Assembly (NCBI RefSeq): GCF_016278385.1
Contig: NZ_JADQBY010000024.1
Location: 23,304-57,421, forward strand
DNA: 34,118 nucleotides
Reading direction: 5' to 3'
Source of the DNA: Methanolobus sp.
GTDB lineage: Archaea; Halobacteriota; Methanosarcinia; Methanosarcinales; Methanosarcinaceae
The notes under the pieces are model-generated. The model ran no database searches and was not told the origin of the DNA. It saw only the letters and a program-made list of their open reading frames with translations. Positions 1-8,830 of the stretch are shown here, one piece after another. Position 1 is the first letter of the stretch, and each line of letters starts with the position of its first letter. A program made the position numbers and the translations under genes.

Positions 1-458
1 AGGCACAAGAAATACCAGGGTTTGTAATGCCGGAACTAAAAACACCGGAGCAGGCTCAAGAAATGCCAGGATTTGAAATGCCGGAACTAAAGCCACCGGA
101 GCAGGCACAAGAAATACCAGGGTTTGTAATGCCGGAACTAAAAACACCGGAGCAGGCACAAGAAATACCAGGGTTTGTAATGCCAGAACTAAAAACACCG
201 GAGCAGGCACAAGAAATGCCAGGATTTGAAATGCCAGAACTAAAGCCACTGGAGCAGGCACAAGAAATGCCAGGGTTTGTAATGCCGGAACTAAAAACAC
301 CGGAGCAGGCACAAGAAATGCCAGGGTTTGTAATGCCGGAACTAAAAACACCGGAGCAGGCAGAGAAAATGTCAGGGTTTGAAATACCGGAACTAAAACC
401 ACCGGAACAGGCAGAGGAAATGTCAGGGTTTGAAATGCCGGAATTAAAGCCACCAGTA
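1..458 (+). repeat. 51-bp in-frame tandem repeat array
   Basis: Repeat units start at about 27, 78, 129, 180, 231, 282, 333, 384 and 435, a strict 51-bp (17-codon) period, and a partial unit enters from the window edge. Early units are almost identical. The last three (from 333) drift, with QEMPG becoming EKMSG or EEMSG. This suggests recent expansion at the 5' side and an older 3' side. Each unit encodes an acidic and a proline-containing half. Confidence 0.95.
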
Positions 459-812
459 GGTGTGCAGCCTATCAATACAGATGCAACCCAATCCATTTCG
501 GAGTTGCCCCCGATGATGAATACCAAACCCACAAATATGCAGGTAATGCAAACCCCACCCCCTCAACCAGCTGCACCACCTGTTACGCCTTCTGCAAGTT
601 CAGGATCAGACACTAAACCGGATAAACTTGAATCTAACATATTGATGTATATGCCACGTGGGGCTAAAGTAAAAAAAGAAATAATCAAAAGCCTGGTATC
701 ACGCCAGTTCAGCCAGGAAGACATCGATAGAAAATTGCAGGAACTCGTAGCAAGGGAAGTGCTTGTGCTAAAGCAGGAAAACGGCATCGAACAGCTTCAC
801 AGGCTTAAATAG
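3..812 (+). CDS. Repeat protein with C-terminal winged-helix-like domain, 5' end outside window
   Basis: The frame is open from the first bases of the window and the repeat is already running, so the real start lies upstream; the ATG at 27 is only an internal repeat methionine. The visible part has about eight full copies of a 17-residue unit close to MPELKTPEQAQEMPGFV, then a Pro/Thr/Ser-rich linker (about residues 145-200 counted from the ATG at 27), then a compact charged helical domain of about 60 residues that reads like a winged helix (LESNILMYMPRGAKVKKEI onward). No signal peptide or membrane segment is visible. The repeats are nearly identical at DNA level, so copy number probably varies. 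It converges with the zinc protein, ending one base away. The function is not recognised; a DNA- or protein-binding scaffold is a guess from the tail domain. Confidence 0.75.
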   Translation, partial: AQEIPGFVMPELKTPEQAQEMPGFEMPELKPPEQAQEIPGFVMPELKTPEQAQEIPGFVMPELKTPEQAQEMPGFEMPELKPLEQAQEMPGFVMPELKTPEQAQEMPGFVMPELKTPEQAEKMSGFEIPELKPPEQAEEMSGFEMPELKPPVGVQPINTDATQSISELPPMMNTKPTNMQVMQTPPPQPAAPPVTPSASSGSDTKPDKLESNILMYMPRGAKVKKEIIKSLVSRQFSQEDIDRKLQELVAREVLVLKQENGIEQLHRLK

Positions 813-813
813 A

Positions 814-1002
814 TCAGACCAAGCCTGTCCTTTCAGATGACGTCTCAAAAAAAGCACCGCCTGAAGCGCACTGGATGCAAACGCTTCTTGAGTGATCATA
901 ACACCTGTTGCATACAAGCCTCCCGCATATAGCACACGTATTAAGATGTGAGACAGAACCACATATAGGACAAATACCTGCTCTTTCCATTAAATAATAC
1001 AC
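814..1002 (-). CDS. Small protein with four CxxC zinc-binding pairs
   Basis: This 62-residue protein has four CxxC pairs at residues 11/14, 23/26, 31/34 and 42/45, plus His19 and His37, enough ligands for two interleaved zinc sites. The rest is short and basic to neutral, with no membrane segment. Small zinc-finger proteins like this are common in archaea and usually of unknown role; nucleic-acid or protein binding is the usual inference. The GTG at 1002 has a weak GGAT upstream, and a GGTGAT at 1019-1024 (minus strand) lies rather far away. An ATG at 990 would give 58 residues and keep every Cys. It lies downstream of ilvD on the same strand, but a hairpin terminator separates them, so co-transcription would need read-through. 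Confidence 0.72.
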   Translation of the reverse strand: MYYLMERAGICPICGSVSHLNTCAICGRLVCNRCYDHSRSVCIQCASGGAFFETSSERTGLV

Positions 1003-1035
1003 AGGTAATCCGGTTTAAATCACCATCGGTCATGT

Positions 1036-1070
1036 TTAAAAAAGTAAGGAGCAGATCCTTAAGGACCTGC
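1036..1070 (-). terminator. Hairpin terminator after ilvD
   Basis: On the minus strand GCAGGTCC (1070-1063) pairs with GGATCTGC (1058-1051) across a TTAA loop, with one G-U pair. A T-rich run with six consecutive T (1043-1038) follows. It sits just past the ilvD stop and before the zinc protein. Confidence 0.6.
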
Positions 1071-1082
1071 ATTGTTTTGAAA

Positions 1083-2744
1083 TTATTCGATTATCGCACC
1101 TTTGCTTGCAGAACTAACAAATCTTCTGTACCTTGCAAGGTAACCCGTTACTTTCTTTTCCAGAGGGACAAAAGTTTCCCTTCGTTTTTGAAGCTCTTCT
1201 TCAGAGACTTTAAGATCCAGTTTTCTGCCAGGAATATCAATCTCAATGATATCACCCTCTTTTACAAGACCAATTGGACCGCCTTCCTGAGCTTCGGGAG
1301 AGATATGACCTATACATGGACCTCTGGTACCACCGGAGAAACGACCATCTGTGACCAGTGCGACTTTGTCGATTAGACCCATGCCAGCAATAGCTGATGT
1401 AGGAGACAACATTTCACGCATACCCGGACCTCCTTTTGGACCTTCATAGCGAATAACAACTATATCCCCTGCAACGATCTTCTTTGCCAGGATTGCTTCC
1501 ATTGCTGCTTCTTCACTGTCGAACACTCTTGCAGGACCACTGTGCTGAAGCATCTTAGGATCAACTGCAGCCTGTTTGACAACTGAACCATCCGGAGCAA
1601 GACTGCCTTTTAGTATTGCAATTCCACCCTCTTTATGAATAGGATTATCGAGTGTAGATATGATCCTGGTATTTGTTTTTGGATTGATAATAAGCAATTC
1701 ATCAATATTTTCACCAATGGTTTTTCCATTGACAGTCATCTGCTCAGTATTTAATATAGACTTCATGCGCTGCATAATAGCCTGGATGCCACCGGCCCTC
1801 TCGAAATCCAGCATATAGTTCACACCCCCGGGTTTAAGAGAAATAAGATGAGGTGTCGTTTTACTCAAGCGATCGAAATTATCAAGCGTAAGAGTCAGAC
1901 CAAATGCATGTGCAATTGCAGGTAGGTGAAGAGTTGTATTCGTACTTCCACCTATTGCGAGATCAACCATAATAGCATTTTCAAATGATTCCATTGTGAC
2001 CATTGAACGAGGATTAATACCCTCATTTATCAAGGTAACAATACGCCTGCCAGATTCTTTTGCAATCCTTATCTTCTTAGCATCAACTGCATGAGCAGTA
2101 GCACAACCAGGCAGACTCATACCAAGAGCTTCAGTCATACAGGCCATAGTGTTTGCAGTGTACATGCCTGCACATGAACCGGCACCAGTGCATGAACAAT
2201 CTTCCAGTATCTTCAATTTCTGTTCAGATACTGCCTCATTCTGACATTCTCCGACACCTTCAAAAACAGATATGAGATCCCTTGGCTCATCATCCACATA
2301 ACCAGGAGCCATAGGGCCACCAGTTACCACAATAGTAGGAATATTCAGATTTCCTGATGCCATCAAGTGCCCAGGAGTTATTTTATCACACGAAGTTATC
2401 ATGACCATACCATCCAGTTGGTGGCCCTGAAGTACAAGCTCAATAGAATCTTCTATGGCTTCCCTACTTGGAAGTGAATAACGCATCCCCTCATGACCCA
2501 TGGCAATACCATCACATATGCCAATAGTGTGAAACTCAAAAGGAACACCGCCAGCCATACGAATACCAGCTTTTACTGCTTCGGCAACTTTATCAAGATG
2601 GATATGTCCCGGTATCAATTCATTCCATGAGTTTACAACTGCTATGAATGGCTGATCCATTTCATCATCAGTCAAACCTGTTGCTTTCAAAAGAGAACGG
2701 TTTGGTGCACGTTCAAATCCTTTTTTAGTCTTGTCACTTCTCAT
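1083..2744 (-). CDS. ilvD: Dihydroxy-acid dehydratase
   Basis: IlvD dehydrates 2,3-dihydroxy-isovalerate and 2,3-dihydroxy-3-methylvalerate to the 2-oxo acids in valine, leucine and isoleucine synthesis; it is a cytoplasmic Fe-S enzyme. The 553 residues match the family length. Visible signatures are the [14 protein letters not shown] block with Cys119, the [18 protein letters not shown] block with Cys183, 185 and 191, the early [13 protein letters not shown] motif, and the [14 protein letters not shown] block near the C-terminus. The ATG at 2744 has GAGG eight bases upstream. No other branched-chain gene is adjacent, so it appears to be a single-gene unit with its own terminator. Confidence 0.97.
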   Translation of the reverse strand: MRSDKTKKGFERAPNRSLLKATGLTDDEMDQPFIAVVNSWNELIPGHIHLDKVAEAVKAGIRMAGGVPFEFHTIGICDGIAMGHEGMRYSLPSREAIEDSIELVLQGHQLDGMVMITSCDKITPGHLMASGNLNIPTIVVTGGPMAPGYVDDEPRDLISVFEGVGECQNEAVSEQKLKILEDCSCTGAGSCAGMYTANTMACMTEALGMSLPGCATAHAVDAKKIRIAKESGRRIVTLINEGINPRSMVTMESFENAIMVDLAIGGSTNTTLHLPAIAHAFGLTLTLDNFDRLSKTTPHLISLKPGGVNYMLDFERAGGIQAIMQRMKSILNTEQMTVNGKTIGENIDELLIINPKTNTRIISTLDNPIHKEGGIAILKGSLAPDGSVVKQAAVDPKMLQHSGPARVFDSEEAAMEAILAKKIVAGDIVVIRYEGPKGGPGMREMLSPTSAIAGMGLIDKVALVTDGRFSGGTRGPCIGHISPEAQEGGPIGLVKEGDIIEIDIPGRKLDLKVSEEELQKRRETFVPLEKKVTGYLARYRRFVSSASKGAIIE

Positions 2745-3215
2745 TAGAAAACCTCATTATTTGCATGACTAGTAAATTACTATAATAATAGAGAAGGAGA
2801 TATATAACCAATATGCACAATTATCTAACATAATGAACCATACTATTATGAACTAATCATCATCACACACTCCAATACATTTCATACATGTGAAAGTTAT
2901 GTACGCCACACACATACAAAGGGTTAAGATAATTCATAACCAGCATACAGTAACTTTTTTTATACATAATCCCAGGCATGTTACTGGAAAATACACAAGA
3001 ATAAAATAAAAGAACGAATAAAAGCAATGCCTAGCAAATATTGTAACGTAGCCATATTTTAGTCATAGCCCATAATGGAATAAGCATATCCAGTGAAAAC
3101 TAAGCCACGCATATACAACAAACATACCACATATGATAATTTCAATAACTGATTATACTGATGTGTATATGATAGATAAAATATTATAAAATGTAGATAT
3201 TGAGATGAACATAAC
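2745..3215. other. AT-rich divergent intergenic region
   Basis: These 471 bases lie between the divergent ilvD and radical-SAM genes. I see no convincing open frame, tRNA or strong hairpin. The stretch is very AT-rich with several TATA-like runs (for example near 2800 and 3170-3185) and should hold both promoters. A GAGATGA ribosome-binding site precedes the radical-SAM ATG. Confidence 0.6.
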
Positions 3216-4901
3216 ATGCCGAATACAAAAGCAGTTATTATTGACGGATATGTGGATGAACCAGCTTGTTTTGGTGTGCCGCCCTACATATCCCCTTACA
3301 TTAGATATATTGCAGGTGCATTAAGAGAAAGTGGATTCTCCGAGAATGACATACATTACAGCACCATTGATTCAATTAGAAGTCATCCTGAAAACATAGG
3401 AAATATTATCAAACGCGCCCAACTGGTAATAATTGTTGCAGGCATGACAGTTCCGGGAAAATACCTGCGCTCAACACCAATTAACCTGAGAGAGATAGAA
3501 AGCATATTCAATGCTTCCAGCGGTCTGAAAATACTGGGCGGACCCATCAGACTTGGATTTTCCTTAGAAGGTGGCAAAAAAGCAGAAACTGACCTTTTAG
3601 ATACTGCTGATGTGAGCATAAGCCGAAAGGATATCGAGGCATTTGTTTACGATGTACTTGGAGAAAAAACAAAGAACCCGGAAAACTGCGAACATCGGTT
3701 CAGAACGGTAGAAGAAATTGGAAGGTGGGCGATCAAAGGTGCATTTATCATCAAACAGCACCCGGATTATCCTAATGTTATGTGCGAGCTGGAAACCTAT
3801 AGAGGATGCGGGCGTAACCAGCACTGTTCCTTTTGCACAGAACCATCCTACGGAAGTTCTGACTATCGCCCCGTAAGTGATGTTATTTCTGAAGTGGCAG
3901 AATTATATGAAATTGGTGCCAGATTTTACAGAATTGGAAGGCAGCCAGACATCCTGAGCTATCATGCCAAAGATAAAGGAGGAGACATTCCAGAACCAGA
4001 CCCACAAGCTATCCTGTCCCTCTACAAAGGTATCAGAAATATTGCACCCCAATTAAAAGTGCTGCACATGGATAATGCTAACCCGGGAACAATAGCAAAA
4101 TACCCTGACCTTTGCAAAGAAATATTCAGAACAATTGTACAATATCATACACCGGGAGATGTGGCAGCCCTTGGGATGGAGAGTGCGGACCCAGGCGTTG
4201 TAAAAGCCAACGGCCTTAAGGCAATGCCAGATGAAGTGTTTGAAGCCATCAGAATAATAAACGAAATTGGAAGGACACGGGGAAACAACGGAATGCCTGA
4301 AATGCTCCCGGGAATCAATCTCGTACATGGATTGATGGGAGAATCAAAGAAGACATTTGACCTGAACTACAATTTTCTGAAACATGTCCTTGATTCAGAT
4401 CTCCTGCTTCGCAGAATTAATATAAGGCAGGTAATGGCTTTCCCTGACACTCCAATGTATGGAAATGACGAGCTTGTCAGGAAGCATAAACAGATATTTC
4501 TCAAATACAAAGAGAAAATAAGAAAAGATATTGATTTCCCAATGCTCCAGAAAGTAGTACCCGTGGGAACAATACTCAGGGATGTCAAGTGTGAGATCAA
4601 CGACAGAAAAATGTCCTTTGGAAGACAGATGGGATCGTATCCATTGTTAACAGGAATCCCTGCATGTCTACCAACTGGAAGATTCATGGATATCATAGTA
4701 ACCAGACATGGACACAGATCAATTACAGGAGTGCCCTACCCCCTCAAAATAAATACTGCACCCTTACAACTCATACAGGAACTTCCTGGAATTGGAAAGA
4801 AACAGGCCATCAACATACAAAGAAAAGCCCCATTCTCAAGTAAGGATGACTTTATTAAAAGAACAGGTAATGAAGGAATAATACCATATCTTGACTTTTG
4901 A
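3216..4901 (+). CDS. Radical SAM protein with C-terminal helix-hairpin-helix
   Basis: This 561-residue protein has three parts. The N-terminal Rossmann-like part (1-150) resembles the fold found before radical-SAM cores in B12-binding-type proteins, but I see no DxHxxG cobalamin motif. The core carries the cluster motif Cys198-x5-Cys204-x2-Cys207 (RGCGRNQHCSFC), a spacing wider than the classical Cx3Cx2C. Residues about 516-561 form a helix-hairpin-helix (LIQELPGIGKKQA), as in DNA- or RNA-binding proteins. A GAGATGA ribosome-binding site precedes the ATG. Radical-SAM/HhH proteins of this build occur in methanogens. I cannot name the substrate; modification of a nucleic acid is a reasonable inference from the HhH. 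It converges with the flippase-like gene, eight bases apart. Confidence 0.85.
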   Translation: MPNTKAVIIDGYVDEPACFGVPPYISPYIRYIAGALRESGFSENDIHYSTIDSIRSHPENIGNIIKRAQLVIIVAGMTVPGKYLRSTPINLREIESIFNASSGLKILGGPIRLGFSLEGGKKAETDLLDTADVSISRKDIEAFVYDVLGEKTKNPENCEHRFRTVEEIGRWAIKGAFIIKQHPDYPNVMCELETYRGCGRNQHCSFCTEPSYGSSDYRPVSDVISEVAELYEIGARFYRIGRQPDILSYHAKDKGGDIPEPDPQAILSLYKGIRNIAPQLKVLHMDNANPGTIAKYPDLCKEIFRTIVQYHTPGDVAALGMESADPGVVKANGLKAMPDEVFEAIRIINEIGRTRGNNGMPEMLPGINLVHGLMGESKKTFDLNYNFLKHVLDSDLLLRRINIRQVMAFPDTPMYGNDELVRKHKQIFLKYKEKIRKDIDFPMLQKVVPVGTILRDVKCEINDRKMSFGRQMGSYPLLTGIPACLPTGRFMDIIVTRHGHRSITGVPYPLKINTAPLQLIQELPGIGKKQAINIQRKAPFSSKDDFIKRTGNEGIIPYLDF

Positions 4902-4909
4902 CCGATTTT

Positions 4910-5938
4910 TCAATTCAGATACTTCTTAATAAAATCCGTATCTTTAAGTATTTTGAAACTGACAAATCCACCTACCAGAATATTCATGTAAAATGTGAAT
5001 GCCCTCCAGGCAATGACTGCAATTCCAAGGACAGACGAAGACACAAATAACGAGAATATAGTTGTTCCGGCAAATTCTGCAACTCCACTGCCTCCGGGTG
5101 TGGCAGGTATAAGAATTAAGATCATTATGATTACCTGTGAAGCAAAAACAAGTGCGATATCAGGATGCTGGTTCAAACCCATCAATATTACATATAGCAT
5201 TGAAAAATCAACAAACCAGAAGGCAAGAGTATAAAAAATCCCAAAAACAAGACCTTTTCTGCCCTCATTTAATAATACAGATATACTTTCATGGAAATTT
5301 TCAAGTTCCAAGTCAACCACCATAATGATTTTCTCAAGGGCAGCATCTGTTTTTTTACCAAGCAAAGGTGCTAGCCTTTGCACAAGAAAATATACAACTT
5401 TTTTTGTAGGCGCTGGTTTCCACACAGCATACAATGTAAGAAAAAGTATGAAAACGAGTCCTGCTTCTGCAAAAATAAACATAATATCAAAAATAGGGTT
5501 ATTCAGGACACCACGCACGATATAAATGGAAATGGGTGCCATCATAAGGATAAGTATTCCATCCAGAACCCTTTCACCAAGTACAACTGCAGTTGCCTTC
5601 CCCAGAGGCATCTTTTCACCATGCAGCAAGTGAATCCTAAGAGGTTCACCCCCCAGAGAAGAAGGAGTAATAGATGCTGCAAGAGTCCCTGAAGTTACAA
5701 TTTCAAACGACTTCAGGTAAGTTATATTGTATCCCAGAGCTTTGCAAAGTGAACGTGTCCTCATACCCCATATAATATAGGTAAGAGCGTGCACACATGC
5801 GGCTGCAAACATGTACTGAGGCCTGATTTCCATCAAGGCATTGATGGTTTCTGCGTCAAATGTAAAAAGAATTACAATTAAACCGGAAACAAGGCTTATA
5901 AGTAACGATATAAGAATCCATTTTTTGGTCTTGTTCAT
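4910..5938 (-). CDS. Flippase-like membrane protein (UPF0104 / LPG-synthase TM family)
   Basis: This multi-spanning membrane protein of about 342 residues has several long hydrophobic segments and family blocks TLAASITPSSLGGEPLRI and IPATPGGSGVAEFAG. The family (PF03706, called UPF0104 in archaea) is related to the membrane half of bacterial lysylphosphatidylglycerol synthase; archaeal members are thought to act on lipids or lipid-linked sugars, without proof. I chose the ATG at 5938 because an upstream TTG at 5956 adds only MCRLGA and a purine-rich stretch lies just before the ATG. It follows the sugar nucleotidyltransferase by about 40 bases on the same strand, which supports a role in envelope glycan or glycolipid assembly. 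Confidence 0.85.
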   Translation of the reverse strand: MNKTKKWILISLLISLVSGLIVILFTFDAETINALMEIRPQYMFAAACVHALTYIIWGMRTRSLCKALGYNITYLKSFEIVTSGTLAASITPSSLGGEPLRIHLLHGEKMPLGKATAVVLGERVLDGILILMMAPISIYIVRGVLNNPIFDIMFIFAEAGLVFILFLTLYAVWKPAPTKKVVYFLVQRLAPLLGKKTDAALEKIIMVVDLELENFHESISVLLNEGRKGLVFGIFYTLAFWFVDFSMLYVILMGLNQHPDIALVFASQVIIMILILIPATPGGSGVAEFAGTTIFSLFVSSSVLGIAVIAWRAFTFYMNILVGGFVSFKILKDTDFIKKYLN

Positions 5939-5979
5939 AGCCCCTAACCTACACAAAACTGGCAGACATTACAAATGAA

Positions 5980-7140
5980 TCATCGATAAGATTCATTGAG
6001 AATATCTTCTTTGACACTTGTATTAGATGCAATGGATATTTCAGGCCATATCCTTACATTTGAATGAACTGTAACATCATGTGAAATAATAACATTTGGA
6101 CCAATGACAGTACCATTTTCAAGACTGCAATTATTGCCCACTTTTGTGCCATTATCGATTACAGAACCGGATACATTTGAGTTTTTACCAATAGATACAT
6201 CGTTAAATATGTAAGAAGAAAGAATTCTTGAATCATTATTGATCACACAGTTTGCACCTATTGTAGTATAAGGACCAATCAGTACATTATCCCCTATAGA
6301 TGTATTCTCACCAATGACTATAGGACCTACAATAGCAGAATTTGACCCTACTGATACATTGTGACCAAGAGCCACAGGACCTTTTATCCGCGCATCCTTT
6401 GTCCTGAAATGCCCTTCGATCGTAGTTCCCGGTAAAGCCTCAAGCATCCAGCGCTGAGCCTGACGATATGCCTGCGGACTGCCCACATCTGTCCATCTGC
6501 CCCTTGCAAGAATACCGTTTATTTTTCTCTTTTTGGCAAGTATATCAGGGAAAAGATCCTTTGCAAAATCATACTTTGTGTCTGCTGGTATCCAGTCAAA
6601 AACTTCAGGATCACATACATAGATACCAGTACTTGCAAGATTACTGAAAATCTCACCGGGCCCTGGTTTTTCATGAAAACGGCGTATCCTGTTATTGACA
6701 TCCATGTCAGCAATACCAAATTCCCGCGGATCATCAATGGATAAAAGGCCTATTGTAACAAGCGCATCTGTCATTTCATGAAACCTGTGCATTTCCCTGA
6801 GATTCAGGTTTAATACATGATCCCCACCAAGTACTATGAATGGCTCATCGCGCAGGAATTGTTCAGCGTTCTTTACACCACCGGCCGTACCAAGTCTATC
6901 CTTTTCATAGACGTAGTCAATATGAACCCCGAATATACGTCCATCCCCAAGTTGTTCTTCTATTTTCTCAGCCATGTAGCCAAGAGTGATAACAATATCA
7001 TTAAAACCTTCTTTTGCGAGGTGCTCTATTAAATGTACAACGGAAGGTTTGTTTAAAATAGGAATGCTTGGTTTTGGCCTGGCAAACGTCAAAGGACGTA
7101 GCCTTGTACCTTCACCACCACACATAATACAGGCTTTCAT
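5980..7140 (-). CDS. Sugar-1-phosphate nucleotidyltransferase with left-handed beta-helix tail
   Basis: The N-terminal half (about 1-235) is a nucleotidyltransferase with GGEGTRLRPLT (residues 8-18), then the KP of ARPKP, LGGDH near 100 and the RGRWTDVGSP block. The C-terminal half (about 245-380) consists of hexapeptide repeats such as IVGPIVIGENTSIGDNVLIG, forming a beta-helix as in GlmU or GDP-mannose pyrophosphorylases. It should couple a sugar 1-phosphate to NTP; mannose-1-phosphate guanylyltransferase is most likely, with GlcNAc-1-P or glucose-1-P uridylyltransferase possible. The ATG at 7140 has no good ribosome-binding site, but GATATATGC lies about 25 bases upstream, which would fit a near-leaderless transcript. 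Its neighbours suggest surface glycan synthesis. Confidence 0.88.
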   Translation of the reverse strand: MKACIMCGGEGTRLRPLTFARPKPSIPILNKPSVVHLIEHLAKEGFNDIVITLGYMAEKIEEQLGDGRIFGVHIDYVYEKDRLGTAGGVKNAEQFLRDEPFIVLGGDHVLNLNLREMHRFHEMTDALVTIGLLSIDDPREFGIADMDVNNRIRRFHEKPGPGEIFSNLASTGIYVCDPEVFDWIPADTKYDFAKDLFPDILAKKRKINGILARGRWTDVGSPQAYRQAQRWMLEALPGTTIEGHFRTKDARIKGPVALGHNVSVGSNSAIVGPIVIGENTSIGDNVLIGPYTTIGANCVINNDSRILSSYIFNDVSIGKNSNVSGSVIDNGTKVGNNCSLENGTVIGPNVIISHDVTVHSNVRIWPEISIASNTSVKEDILNESYR

Positions 7141-7202
7141 ATTTTACTATGTAGTAACTTTTTGCATATATCTCTAGCGACTAACTACTTTTTGCGAATA
7201 CA

Positions 7203-7586
7203 TTATTGCAAAAGAGTGATTCCATCGCTGCTCTGAATCACTACTTCGAGTTCACCCTCAAACTCATCCACAGTACCAATAACTAACACATGATCATTTG
7301 CACTTATCTTTGAGTCTACGTCTTTTGCACCATTACCAGAAGGTACAAAGACCTTAACAACTCCAGAACCATAGTCAACATCCATCAAAAGATGATCACC
7401 CGTGTAAGTCATACGTTTTGATAGAACATCCCCTTCAAACCGTACATTTTCACCAGGTAACGAAGAAGAACTAAATCCTTCCGAGATACCAGTAGTTTCA
7501 TCTGAACAAAATGTGGCATATGCTATTGCAAGAGATAGCAAAACCATGCAAAGTAGGATTACTACGATCTTTTCTTCTTTTTCCAT
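7203..7586 (-). CDS. Membrane-anchored OB-fold protein
   Basis: The 127 residues start with a short charged MEKEEK head, one hydrophobic helix (about residues 6-27), and then an extracytoplasmic domain of about 90 residues. The strand pattern (VRFEGDVLSKRMTYTGDHLL, VKVFVPSG, HVLVIGTVDEFEGELEVVI) is that of an OB-fold like the tRNA-anti/RecJ type used in exported archaeal proteins. I chose the ATG at 7586, with GTGG upstream, over a TTG at 7592. It sits between the FKBP lipoprotein (10-16 bases downstream of it) and the nucleotidyltransferase, and is probably co-transcribed with the FKBP. The function is unknown. Confidence 0.7.
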   Translation of the reverse strand: MEKEEKIVVILLCMVLLSLAIAYATFCSDETTGISEGFSSSSLPGENVRFEGDVLSKRMTYTGDHLLMDVDYGSGVVKVFVPSGNGAKDVDSKISANDHVLVIGTVDEFEGELEVVIQSSDGITLLQ

Positions 7587-7602
7587 ATACAAACCACATG
7601 AA

Positions 7603-8139
7603 TTAGGCTTTTTCTATTGAAACAAGCTCTATTTTAAATATCAGGATTTCACCTGCCAGATTATGATTACAATCAACTGTTACATTTTTGTCAGAAATAT
7701 TGACAATAGTTCCTAGTTGATTCTGGTAAGTTACTTTTTGTCCAATTACAGGCGTTACATTGGCAGACTGGAAGTCCTCAACTGGTAGCGGTATCAAAAG
7801 TTCAGGACAATAAGCACCATAAGCTTCCTCTGGAGGAATAGTTACGGTTTTATTTTCACCAACCTCCATCCCAATTACAGCATCATCAAATCCTTTGATC
7901 ATTTGCCCTGCCCCTGCTATAAAAGACAGTGGTCCATAAGATCGATAAGGATTGTAAACATTTTCAGCAACTGCAACTTCCTCAATAGAAGTATCAAACA
8001 CAGATCCATCCTCCAGACTACCAGTATAATTAACAGAAACATAATCTCCGGTTTCAACTGTTTGAGAGTTATCGGAAGAGTCAGTACATCCGCTAACAAG
8101 CAGAGAACATAACAAAATCAGGAACAATATTTTCTTCAT
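7603..8139 (-). CDS. SlyD-like FKBP peptidyl-prolyl isomerase, lipoprotein
   Basis: The 178-residue protein has a lipoprotein signal (MKKILFLILLCSLLVSGC, lipid-modified Cys at 18), then an FKBP core: VNYTGSLEDGSVFDTS, FIAGAGQMIKGFDDAVIGM, and TVTIPPEEAYG. The insert-in-flap region after AYG and the closing DCNHNLAGEILIFKIEL are typical of SlyD-type archaeal FKBPs. It should catalyse prolyl isomerisation and assist folding on the outer face of the membrane. The extra stretch with AVAENVYNPYRSYGP before the FIAG motif is longer than in minimal FKBPs. GGTGAT five bases before the ATG sets the start. It is the first gene of a likely minus-strand unit. Confidence 0.93.
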   Translation of the reverse strand: MKKILFLILLCSLLVSGCTDSSDNSQTVETGDYVSVNYTGSLEDGSVFDTSIEEVAVAENVYNPYRSYGPLSFIAGAGQMIKGFDDAVIGMEVGENKTVTIPPEEAYGAYCPELLIPLPVEDFQSANVTPVIGQKVTYQNQLGTIVNISDKNVTVDCNHNLAGEILIFKIELVSIEKA

Positions 8140-8603
8140 ATAATCACCATCACGTTTTATTAATACACATTCATAATTGAAATATTAATACATCTAGAAA
8201 AAGATACGAAATTATTTTGAGAACTTGTTTGTTTGATTCATCAATGCATATAAATTTTTGTATTTGTTGTTAAATTACTCAAAATAGTCGGCAGTCTTCA
8301 AAAAATTTAGCATCGATATCATGTATCTATGACCGCATCTATGAGAAGCATAGACTAACGATCGAAGATAAACGTCATGTAACCCTTCTTAAATCTCCAG
8401 GGTGCAGCAATGTTCTTAAGCCTACTGATAAGTTATGTTCGCAATATTCTCTCATCCCAGACCATCAGTCACTTTATTAGATAGGGAAATATGAGGCAAT
8501 GTTGTCTGAGATATTGCAATTGACGATGAAGGAGAAGACAGGAAACTACTGAGCATGAGGGATGTAGAATAAAATAAATGGAAAAACGTGTCCGCTTATT
8601 TAA
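8140..8603. other. Gene-poor spacer upstream of the MITE
   Basis: I see no gene here. On the plus strand around 8410-8540 there is interrupted coding-like sequence with scattered stops, possibly a worn relic, but I could not match it to any family. The FKBP promoter should lie at the left edge. Confidence 0.4.
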
Positions 8604-8611
8604 CAATTATT

Positions 8612-8742
8612 GGCTCTGTAGAAAACATATTGAAATCACTATGTATAGCTAAAATTCAACAAAAATAATCACCATTCAGAACAACATACAGAAGTTTTAT
8701 TGACTGCATTATTGTTTGAATTTGGAGGATTTCTACAGAGCC
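8612..8742. mobile_element. 131-bp MITE with 13-bp terminal inverted repeats
   Basis: The left end GGCTCTGTAGAAA (8612-8624) is the exact reverse complement of the right end TTTCTACAGAGCC (8730-8742). The element is flanked on both sides by the same 8-bp target duplication, CAATTATT (8604-8611 and 8743-8750). There is no open frame inside, so this is a non-autonomous element moved by a transposase encoded elsewhere. Intact duplications mean it inserted fairly recently. An 8-bp duplication fits families such as IS1595 or IS6, but I cannot assign it from the ends alone. Related ends occur at 9197 and 34064. Confidence 0.88.
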
Positions 8743-8830
8743 CAATTATTAATGATTTATAAATGCTTAATAATAGTACCTATCAATTTAATAGATTTTA
8801 ACAGGTGCTAATAGTTTGTTTTACACCATT

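Noticed and set aside
1-458. CRISPR array
   Set aside because: The 51-bp period has no unique spacers and is in coding phase throughout, so it is a protein repeat.
56-532. Minus-strand repeat frame of 158 residues
   Set aside because: It is the mirror of the 51-bp repeats; the plus frame has the winged-helix tail and continues from upstream.
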